A stretch of DNA of 64,000 bases from Owenweeksia sp965229445 (lineage in GTDB: Bacteria; Bacteroidota; Bacteroidia; Flavobacteriales; Schleiferiaceae): NCBI GenBank assembly GCA_965229445.1, contig OZ245876.1, forward strand, positions 1,798,001 through 1,862,000, given 5' to 3'. The position numbers were made by a program, and so were the translations under genes. The stretch's first letter is position 1, and each line of letters starts with the position of its first letter. This document shows, in pieces, positions 57,881 to 64,000 of the stretch. Below the pieces are notes generated by a model. That model was not told the origin of the DNA. It worked only from the letters and a program-made list of their open reading frames with translations, and did no database searches.

Positions 57881-59137
57881 ATGGAAGAGCAGTATGATGT
57901 TATTGTTGTTGGCGCTGGATTGGCTGGGCTTTCTGCCGCCCTGGAGTTGGAAAAATTTGACCTTAGCGTACTGGTTTTGGAGCAATCCGACCGGGTGGGC
58001 GGGCGATTAAAGACAGATCAACTAGATGGTTTTTTGCTGGATCATGGCTTTCAGGTTTACCTCGATGAATATCCTACGGGTAAGGCTTTACTTAATTATG
58101 ATGAATTGGATCTTAAAGCCTTTGATCCAGGAGCACTTTGCTATGCTGACACGCAAAAATTCCTGGTAAAAGACACCAACCGCAACAAAATTGCTCTAGC
58201 GCGCATGGCCTTATCACCGGTGGGAAGCTTTATGGATAAAATCCGCATGGGCAATCTGGTGGCCCGCCTCAAAAGGGCTGACCTGGAAGAAATCTTTATG
58301 AGACCAGAACATACTTCTTACAACTACCTGAGACAGCTGCGGTTCTCCTCCAAGATTATTGAACGCTTTTTTAAACCCTTCTTTTCAGGGATTTTCCTGG
58401 AGCCTGAGCTCGACACCTCCAGTCGCATGTTTGAGTTTGTTCTTAAGATGATGTCTGAAGGATTTGCAACGATCCCCAACCAGGGCATGGAAATGATCCC
58501 CAAACAATTAAAAGCTCAATTAAAGCGTACTGAATTTCGATTTCATACCTCGGTAAAAGAAATTCATGATCAGGAGATTACTGTTGAAGGAACCGAAAAG
58601 CTTTCAGCCAAACATATTATTTTAGCCACCGCCCCCAATGAGCTAGTGCCGCAAATGAGTGGGGGAACCAGATGGAGAGAAACGGCCACCTATTACTTTT
58701 CGGCATCTAAGAGTATTCTCAATCAGAATGTGATCGCGCTCAATTATAAGCCAAATAACCTGATCAATAACTTTTGTGTAATCAGCGATATAGCACCCGG
58801 TTATGCTCCGAAAGATAAACACCTGGTTAGTGTTAGTTTAAGAACCGTACCAACCGACTCTGTAGAGGATGTCTGTCAGTCAATCAAGAATGAATTGGGG
58901 TTAAGCTTTGGCGCCAGGGCTCAAAGTTTAGAATTCTTGAGAAATTACCATATCAAACATGCTTTGCCGGTGATTGCTGAAATGAAGAATAGCCTACCTA
59001 TCAGTGAAACCAAGGTGCGAAACGGATTATATCTTGCTGGAGATCAAATGCTAAACCCTTCAATTAATGCAGCATTAAAAAGCGGGCAGCTCGCAGCGCA
59101 ACAAGTGGTGCTCGACTATAGAAGCAATGACGAATGA
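57881..59137 (+). CDS. NAD(P)-binding Rossmann FAD oxidoreductase (amine oxidase/protoporphyrinogen oxidase-like)
   Basis: The roughly 418-residue protein has the dinucleotide motif DVIVVGAGLAGLSAAL, an ExxDRVGGRLKT segment, and a C-terminal GLYLAGDQMLNPSINAALKS that completes the FAD site. It falls in the flavin amine oxidase / phytoene desaturase / HemG-like group; the substrate cannot be fixed. ATG at 57881 (MEEQYDV) is favoured over 57875 because the family starts close to the first strand. Its stop overlaps the start of a small gene by 4 bases. Confidence 0.85.
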   Translation: MEEQYDVIVVGAGLAGLSAALELEKFDLSVLVLEQSDRVGGRLKTDQLDGFLLDHGFQVYLDEYPTGKALLNYDELDLKAFDPGALCYADTQKFLVKDTNRNKIALARMALSPVGSFMDKIRMGNLVARLKRADLEEIFMRPEHTSYNYLRQLRFSSKIIERFFKPFFSGIFLEPELDTSSRMFEFVLKMMSEGFATIPNQGMEMIPKQLKAQLKRTEFRFHTSVKEIHDQEITVEGTEKLSAKHIILATAPNELVPQMSGGTRWRETATYYFSASKSILNQNVIALNYKPNNLINNFCVISDIAPGYAPKDKHLVSVSLRTVPTDSVEDVCQSIKNELGLSFGARAQSLEFLRNYHIKHALPVIAEMKNSLPISETKVRNGLYLAGDQMLNPSINAALKSGQLAAQQVVLDYRSNDE

Positions 59138-59376
59138 GAGCAGTTGCACAAATTCCACATCAGGATTTCAAAATCACCGTATTTGGAACGGATCACTATT
59201 ACTATGTGGAGATAGAGGCCGGACCGATGAAACAAGCCTATAAGTTACCCAAAGATAAAGCACCGAATATAGACGCCGTGCAAAAATGGCTCAACAGTGG
59301 TTTTCTTGAAGAAACCCATAGAATCTTTGAGTTGATGTACACCAATCATATCTCCTCAATAAGAGAACAGCTTTAG
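59134..59376 (+). CDS. Small conserved-looking protein coupled to the oxidoreductase gene
   Basis: The 80-residue protein has no signal or membrane segment and I do not recognise a family. It shows a beta-hairpin-like start (QDFKITVFGTDHYYYVEIEA) and a helical end (DAVQKWLNSGFLEETHRIF). The ATG overlaps the previous stop, so it is co-translated and probably a partner or accessory protein of the oxidoreductase. Its 3' end overlaps the thioredoxin-like gene by 4 bases, tail to tail. Confidence 0.6.
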   Translation: MRAVAQIPHQDFKITVFGTDHYYYVEIEAGPMKQAYKLPKDKAPNIDAVQKWLNSGFLEETHRIFELMYTNHISSIREQL

Positions 59377-59990
59377 TTGCTCTCTAGCCCCATTGATTCA
59401 ACAATCTCTTGCAGAATAGAGACACCGCGATTTCTCGCGTACCATATCTGCATACGTTTCTTAGCTTCCTTTAGATCTTCGCCCTTTTGCTTCGCTTCAT
59501 TAAAGATGTGCTGAGCGTGGAAAGGTCTAGGCCCCCAGGTAGATAGCACATCCAGCGAGGAAGCATCCAAACGAAGAAGTTTGGGAATTCCACGAGAACC
59601 ATTGGTTAGAAACAGGTCCATCAATTCTAGATTCTCATTGCGCAATACTACTTTAAAATCAATGGAAGGTGCCACCGCTGCTAATTTGGCCATAATGGGT
59701 AAAGCGTGCGCCGCATCGCCGCACCAGGCTTCGGAAATAACCAGCCAGATTTCATTTTTCTTATAGCCGGAAAGAAATTGCCTAATATCATCCGGTATTT
59801 TGAAATATTTATCCCATTTATTCATGCGGGCTATATTCAACTCGGTATAACGTATCATGGACTCACTTTGATCCAGCCCGGTAGTTCTACCCTCGCTAAA
59901 CAGGATATTTGTCAGCTTCCGGTACTCCTGATAACTCATAGCTCGTGAAAGAGACTCTTCCAAAAGCTCGGTACTTTCTAATAATTTCAT
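59373..59990 (-). CDS. Thioredoxin-family protein with WCGD motif
   Basis: The 205-residue protein has a thioredoxin-like domain with EAWCGDAAHALPIM, in which the second active-site Cys is Asp, so classical disulphide exchange is unlikely. A helical N-terminal part (SYQEYRKLTNILF) precedes it, and the C-terminus ends ILQEIVESMGLES. Similar proteins are widespread in Bacteroidota and their role is unknown. No signal peptide; cytosolic. The ATG at 59990 sits directly after a GATCTTTGCCCC string that resembles the promoter strings of arsR and the aminotransferase. Confidence 0.82.
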   Translation of the reverse strand: MKLLESTELLEESLSRAMSYQEYRKLTNILFSEGRTTGLDQSESMIRYTELNIARMNKWDKYFKIPDDIRQFLSGYKKNEIWLVISEAWCGDAAHALPIMAKLAAVAPSIDFKVVLRNENLELMDLFLTNGSRGIPKLLRLDASSLDVLSTWGPRPFHAQHIFNEAKQKGEDLKEAKKRMQIWYARNRGVSILQEIVESMGLESN

Positions 59991-60043
59991 GGGGCAAAGA
60001 TCCGTGAGTGTGACCAACTGGTTTGTAACCTGGGATACATTTA

Positions 60044-60931
60044 TTATGAAAACATCGATGCCACCCGAGCATTCTTAACGCCCTCGCTATAATTGTAAAA
60101 ACCTTCGCCCGACTTAACTCCCAGTTTTCCGGCCATGACCATATTAACCAAGAGCGGACAAGGGGCATATTTAGGATTACCAAATCCATCATGCAGTACA
60201 TTTAAGATTGAGAGGCAAACATCCAAACCAATAAAATCGGCCAGTTGTAACGGACCCATGGGATGAGCCATGCCCAATTTCATGATGGTATCTATCTCTT
60301 CAACTCCAGCCACTCCTTCAAATAAGCTTATAATAGCCTCATTGATCATGGGCATGAGAATGCGATTCGAAATAAAGCCGGGATAGTCATTACACTCCGT
60401 TGGAACCTTGCCCAGGTTTTTAGACAGGCTCATCACTTTTTCCGTCACTTCATCCGAGGTGGCATATCCTCTAATTACTTCAACCAGTTTCATCACCGGA
60501 ACAGGATTCATAAAATGCATACCTATTACCTGCGCAGGACGTTGAGTGACCGAGGCAATTTTGGTGATCGAAATGGATGAAGTGTTAGATGCCAGTATAC
60601 ATTGTTCAGGACAAAGAGCATCCAACTGAGTAAAAATCTTCAGCTTAATATCCAGGTTTTCACTAGCTGCTTCCACTACAAGATCCGCATCTTGCACCCC
60701 TTCATTCATGTTGGTATGTGTCGAGATATTCTCCATGGCAGTTGCTTTAGCCTGCTCATCAATCAAACCCTTATTAACCTGACGGTCAAGGTTTTTCCCA
60801 ATGGTTTCCATTGCTTTTTCCAGACTTTCCTCGGATATATCAATTAGGTTTACCAGATATCCCTTTTGGGCAAATACATGGGCAATTCCGTTCCCCATAG
60901 TTCCTGCGCCTATCACACTTATATTCTTCAT
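60044..60931 (-). CDS. 3-hydroxyacyl-CoA (3-hydroxybutyryl-CoA) dehydrogenase
   Basis: The 295-residue NAD-dependent enzyme oxidises (S)-3-hydroxyacyl-CoA in fatty-acid or butyrate metabolism. It has the nucleotide motif VIGAGTMGNGIAHVFA, the SNTSSI loop, catalytic His in GMHFMNPVPVMKLVE and the C-terminal GMAHPMGPLQLADFIGLD motif. Length equals that of stand-alone HBD/PaaH enzymes. It lies 9 bases after the TlpA-like gene on the same strand. Confidence 0.95.
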   Translation of the reverse strand: MKNISVIGAGTMGNGIAHVFAQKGYLVNLIDISEESLEKAMETIGKNLDRQVNKGLIDEQAKATAMENISTHTNMNEGVQDADLVVEAASENLDIKLKIFTQLDALCPEQCILASNTSSISITKIASVTQRPAQVIGMHFMNPVPVMKLVEVIRGYATSDEVTEKVMSLSKNLGKVPTECNDYPGFISNRILMPMINEAIISLFEGVAGVEEIDTIMKLGMAHPMGPLQLADFIGLDVCLSILNVLHDGFGNPKYAPCPLLVNMVMAGKLGVKSGEGFYNYSEGVKNARVASMFS

Positions 60932-60940
60932 GTTATTATT

Positions 60941-62179
60941 TTATTGATTGCTAGTATTCATCAATTCTTCTTCTACAAAACTCGTATTGCGGGTTACAAA
61001 ATCATCATACAATGGGGTTCCGGGCCCATTAAAGCCCGTATGAATTCGCACCACTTCATGACTGCGATTAAGGTAAATGGTAGTAGGAAAACTCATAATA
61101 TGATTTAACATGGGTAATGCATCTCCTGCCCTGTCTTGTCTTGTGGCACCGGCCAAAAGCACGGGGTAAGGAATCTCCAAATCAGCTACCATTTTTTGAG
61201 CCCTTCTAATGGCATCCTCTTTGGATTTTACCCGTTCAAAGGTTAATCCGATAATTTCCAATCCCCGATCATGGTAGGTATGGTATAAATCGGTGAGATA
61301 TCTAGCTTCATCCATACAATTGGGGCACCAGCTTCCCATAATGGTAATGATCATAGGTTTACCTTGATAATCTTGAAGCGCTATGGTATCCCCTTCTAAA
61401 TCAGGGAAGGAGAAATCAATTCTATCGTAACCATCCTTTAAGTAAGTGAGAGTATCCTGATCCGGCAGTTCAAAATCATCATCACGCCACGCACGCCAGG
61501 GCTCCATAAAACTTCTTCCGGAATATCGCAATCCTTCTATTTGCTGGCCGCTAAGCACTTTGCCTTCCAGGTAATACAAACTACCCCCGTTAAAGGCCGA
61601 TAACCTCAGTTTATCGCCGTCCAAAACCCCTTCTAAATAGCGCCAGTCGCCATATTCGGTTAAAAAGCTTGCTTTTATGTTGGAGCCCTGCTGGTCGAAA
61701 TAAGCGATCGCAGGATCCTCATCTTTAGTGCCAGGACTTAAGGCAACACGCCACTTACGATTCACATCACAGCACTTCTCATCTTTAATATCAAACCTAC
61801 TTGAATCTCCAAAACTTGCATGAAACGGGAGCTGGTAATTCTCAGCGTCGGGATTAACAAATTCTCCTATCATTTCATCCTTTCCCTTTTGCATCTTTAG
61901 ATAAGTCGCGAAGACCGGCATCTGAATAATCAGGCTATCACCGAGGTCTACTACCTTAGAAGCCTTTAAGCGTTCATCGGCATTATGGATGATGGCTGAG
62001 TAAACTCCTTCCGTATTGCTTAGCTCAAAATTAAATGGCAGATCTACGCTATCGTTTAAGCTTATGATGCCCTTCCAGATCCCCTCTTCAGGCCCTTTTA
62101 CCCTCTCATTTTCAGAGCTGGTACATGAACCAACCACCAGCAATAATAAGGCGGTAAAGCCAGTCAAAAATTTAGTCAT
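60941..62179 (-). CDS. TlpA/ResA-type thioredoxin-like lipoprotein
   Basis: The 412-residue protein has a lipoprotein signal (lipobox VVGSCTSS) and a beta-rich N-terminal half (to about residue 235) of the kind seen in Bacteroidota TlpA-like proteins. The C-terminal thioredoxin-like redoxin domain has IMGSWCPNCMDEARYLTD as its CxxC site and a cis-Pro loop SFPTTIYL. It is probably a periplasmic thiol-disulphide reductant, facing the envelope. ATG at 62179 is chosen. It starts one base after the stop of the GT-C gene and is likely in one operon with it. Confidence 0.88.
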   Translation of the reverse strand: MTKFLTGFTALLLLVVGSCTSSENERVKGPEEGIWKGIISLNDSVDLPFNFELSNTEGVYSAIIHNADERLKASKVVDLGDSLIIQMPVFATYLKMQKGKDEMIGEFVNPDAENYQLPFHASFGDSSRFDIKDEKCCDVNRKWRVALSPGTKDEDPAIAYFDQQGSNIKASFLTEYGDWRYLEGVLDGDKLRLSAFNGGSLYYLEGKVLSGQQIEGLRYSGRSFMEPWRAWRDDDFELPDQDTLTYLKDGYDRIDFSFPDLEGDTIALQDYQGKPMIITIMGSWCPNCMDEARYLTDLYHTYHDRGLEIIGLTFERVKSKEDAIRRAQKMVADLEIPYPVLLAGATRQDRAGDALPMLNHIMSFPTTIYLNRSHEVVRIHTGFNGPGTPLYDDFVTRNTSFVEEELMNTSNQ

Positions 62180-62180
62180 A

Positions 62181-63884
62181 TTATCCTCTATTATCCACAA
62201 CCTCAATAAGATAGACAGGGTCTAGAGTTTCCTGCCGGGTCTTATGATTGAGAAATTCAATGTTTAATCGGGTTACAGAATGGGTGCCCATGCTAAACAA
62301 AACACGCGATGAAAAGTCTTCATCAATCTGCTGTTTGCCCTTCTCATCCGTAATCACATAAACTGATGAGTCTTGTTTTAAGGTATTGGCAATCCCTTGT
62401 AGGTTGACATTATTTCGTTGGCCTAAACCCAGATAATAATCAAAACTAAAGGCCCCAAACCTGAACAAGTGAATATCTTCTCTTTCAATCTGGTTTTGAT
62501 CAATGGCCTGCACCAGGCTTTGTCCTGGTTGGTAGCGCATGAGTTGTGGGTAAAACCAGGTATTCATCACCAGGTTTACCGCAAGGATCACCATAACGGA
62601 AGCCATCACTACGGGCATGAAATTTTCCGGTCCCCGAGACACGAGGTATGAAGCGGTAAGAATAAGTATGAAGCATGAAATGATAAGCATCCAATTCTCA
62701 CCAGGAAAGAACCGGAATAAAACAACCATAATGCCAACGGTAAGTGACAAAAGGGTGATTTGCTGAACTGTGTAGGATGCTATTCTCCAGTATTTTGCTC
62801 CCGGCAACTCATAAATCTGCTGCCACCAATGTGCGGTTAATATTGCCGCAATAGGATACAGAATAAAGATATAGTGTGGGAGCTTGTAGGCGGATAGAGA
62901 AAAGGCAATAAAAGGGAGCACAAAGCCTGAAACAGTCAATAGCTCTGGAGGCCCGGTAGTTTTCCTCGCAGTCAGAAATATTCGTCTGAGTTGCCATATC
63001 AGGGCAAGGATAAAAGTAAGTGACCAGGGTAAAAAGGACCAAATGAAATTGCCCACAAAGAAAAATGGACCAGTATTATTGCTCCAGTTGCTCTCACCCG
63101 TGATTCTCCCGAAACTTTGTGTCCAGAAATAGAATTTTAATCCAGAAACTGCGGTCTCGGTGGTTAAACCTTCGGGGCTCACCATTCTAACCTCCTTCTC
63201 AGGTTGTAAGTCGTATTGTTGATACAACCCCCAGAGCATGGGACTGATAAACACGAAAACCAGCCCAAGCATTACCAGGTATTCCCATCTCAAGAAATCG
63301 CGCCAACGCCGCTTTCCTACAAGGTACCCTCCTACTGCAAGAGCCGGAACCATAATGCCAATGGGGCCCTTGCTCAACATAGCAAGCGCGATACCCAAAG
63401 CAGATCCTATAAGATATATCCATCGGCGGGTATTTAACCAGGCCATTAACTGCCATATGGCGAAGATGGTACTGCCAGTAAGAATAGTATCTGTCCGAAC
63501 GTCATTGTTTATCAGAAACATGGCCTGACAACTGTACAGCAAAATTGCCGCTAACCTCCCCGTCTTAGGAGAATATAAGATAGATCCAAGCCTGAAGGTA
63601 CTGTAAACTCCCAGGAGGGTAAAGAGAAAGGATCCTAATTTAAAACTCCAATTGTGATAGCCAAAAACATGGAAAATCACGCTATTCACCCAGAATAACA
63701 GTGGTGGTTTATCGAGATAGTCCTGTCCGAGTTGTTTGACCTGGAGATACTCACCAGACTCGGCCATTTCTCGACTAATGGCGGCATACTGTGACGAGTC
63801 TACGCCCATCACTTCAATATTGAAGCCAGGTAAATAAACTAAGGTTATTGCGCCAAAAAGCCAGAGAAAAACTCGACTATTCAA
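62181..63884 (-). CDS. ArnT-like glycosyltransferase (GT39/GT83), second copy
   Basis: The 567-residue membrane protein has the GT-C motif GVDSSQYAAISREM and DYLDKPPLLFWVNSV near the N-terminus, and about ten to twelve helices, then a soluble C-terminal part (about 470-567) with FRFGAFSFDYYLGLG. It transfers a sugar from a lipid carrier; acceptor unknown. It is clearly related to, but not a recent duplicate of, the gene at 53.2-54.85 kb. The start is TTG, since an in-frame stop lies just upstream. It sits 1 base before the TlpA-like gene. Confidence 0.87.
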   Translation of the reverse strand: MNSRVFLWLFGAITLVYLPGFNIEVMGVDSSQYAAISREMAESGEYLQVKQLGQDYLDKPPLLFWVNSVIFHVFGYHNWSFKLGSFLFTLLGVYSTFRLGSILYSPKTGRLAAILLYSCQAMFLINNDVRTDTILTGSTIFAIWQLMAWLNTRRWIYLIGSALGIALAMLSKGPIGIMVPALAVGGYLVGKRRWRDFLRWEYLVMLGLVFVFISPMLWGLYQQYDLQPEKEVRMVSPEGLTTETAVSGLKFYFWTQSFGRITGESNWSNNTGPFFFVGNFIWSFLPWSLTFILALIWQLRRIFLTARKTTGPPELLTVSGFVLPFIAFSLSAYKLPHYIFILYPIAAILTAHWWQQIYELPGAKYWRIASYTVQQITLLSLTVGIMVVLFRFFPGENWMLIISCFILILTASYLVSRGPENFMPVVMASVMVILAVNLVMNTWFYPQLMRYQPGQSLVQAIDQNQIEREDIHLFRFGAFSFDYYLGLGQRNNVNLQGIANTLKQDSSVYVITDEKGKQQIDEDFSSRVLFSMGTHSVTRLNIEFLNHKTRQETLDPVYLIEVVDNRG

Positions 63885-63907
63885 TAATTTGCTTGTTTAA
63901 ATTTTAA

Positions 63908-64000
63908 CTACAATCCCAGACCGGTTTTAATACTTGTTAATCTGTTTTCCAGTCTCTTTCTTACTTCCTGATATTCAGCTTTGCTCGCTAAATGGTCATG
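63908..64000 (-). CDS. 3' end of an unidentified gene, sulfatase-like tail
   Basis: The last 93 bases encode, on the minus strand, the 30 C-terminal residues of a protein that continues beyond the window: HDHLASKAEYQEVRKRLENR and a further TSIKTGLGL-type end. The helical DxxLAxxAEYQxVxxxLxxRL pattern resembles the tails of sulfatases and alkaline-phosphatase-like enzymes. The evidence is short, so the family is only a guess. The stop lies 23 bases before the second ArnT-like gene, in one transcript direction. Confidence 0.4.
   Translation of the reverse strand, partial: HDHLASKAEYQEVRKRLENRLTSIKTGLGL

Overview
The window looks like chromosome of a Bacteroidota bacterium, most probably of the Flavobacteriales. 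The basis is: type IX secretion (T9SS) sorting domains on four large secreted proteins; the T9SS gene porD; a rpoZ-coaBC-porD-recN gene order with bamD directly upstream; many SPII lipoproteins; a TonB receptor with a carboxypeptidase-regulatory-like N-terminus; family names largely confined to Bacteroidota (DUF4835, DUF6580, DUF6660, DUF2911); and promoters of the Bacteroidota TTG-N19-TAnnTTTG type. Base composition looks AT-rich by eye, except in a metal island.

Layout. 1-5 kb: bestrophin-like channel, AI-2E/PerM-type membrane protein, DUF427 and PhnA/YjdM proteins. 2.9-12.5 kb: a run of minus-strand surface or secreted proteins (two kelch-type and one large T9SS cargo, a PD40/TolB-like propeller lipoprotein, Cys-rich lipoproteins). 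11.3-14.6 kb: repeat-rich, gene-poor DNA with one outer-membrane barrel gene. 14.6-26.2 kb: a co-oriented metal-resistance island (ArsR regulator, MerT-HMA fusion, MerA-like flavoprotein, Cys-rich GDCCVxC protein, DUF6660, a CusA/CzcA pump fused to a TolC-like domain, its adaptor, two CDF-like transporters, a methyltransferase, DUF3703 and a SpoIIAA-like protein). It ends at a strong terminator and is followed by three dif-like repeats. 26.9-33 kb: TPR protein, HPF, MazG-like protein, aldehyde dehydrogenase with an M14 peptidase, an XRE regulator with a probable operator. 33.2-37.0 kb: a small cobalamin neighbourhood (DUF6580 membrane protein, FAD oxidoreductase, CobT, BtuG-like propeller lipoprotein). 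37-43.9 kb: core genes recN, porD, coaBC, rpoZ, bamD, mscL. 44-52.3 kb: degenerate HAD protein, DUF2911, PdxH, YqgE, class IV aminotransferase, T9SS esterase-like protein, TonB receptor. 52.4-56 kb: lipid-linked glycosylation genes (GT2, ArnT-like, PAP2) and a START-like protein. 56.1 kb: elongator tRNA-Met with a partly duplicated 3' end and terminator. 57-64 kb: DUF2807 lipoprotein, flavin oxidoreductase, thioredoxins, 3-hydroxyacyl-CoA dehydrogenase, a second ArnT-like protein, and the 3' end of a further gene.

How they work together. The island probably senses, imports, reduces or exports soft metals such as Hg, Cu, Zn or Cd. CobT with the BtuG-like lipoprotein points to corrinoid capture and lower-ligand attachment. 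porD builds the machine that exports the T9SS cargo found at 2.9-10.4 kb and 47.9-49.5 kb.

The most unusual signals are: the MerA-like enzyme lacking its C-terminal cysteine pair, beside an 11-cysteine protein that ends in one; the RND-TolC fusion; the dif-like repeats after the island; promoters placed only 5-8 bases from start codons; and a GC-hairpin repeat family shared by 11.4-11.6 kb and 43.2 kb. No transposase, integrase, CRISPR array or rRNA was seen. All family assignments come from reading the sequence, not from database searches.
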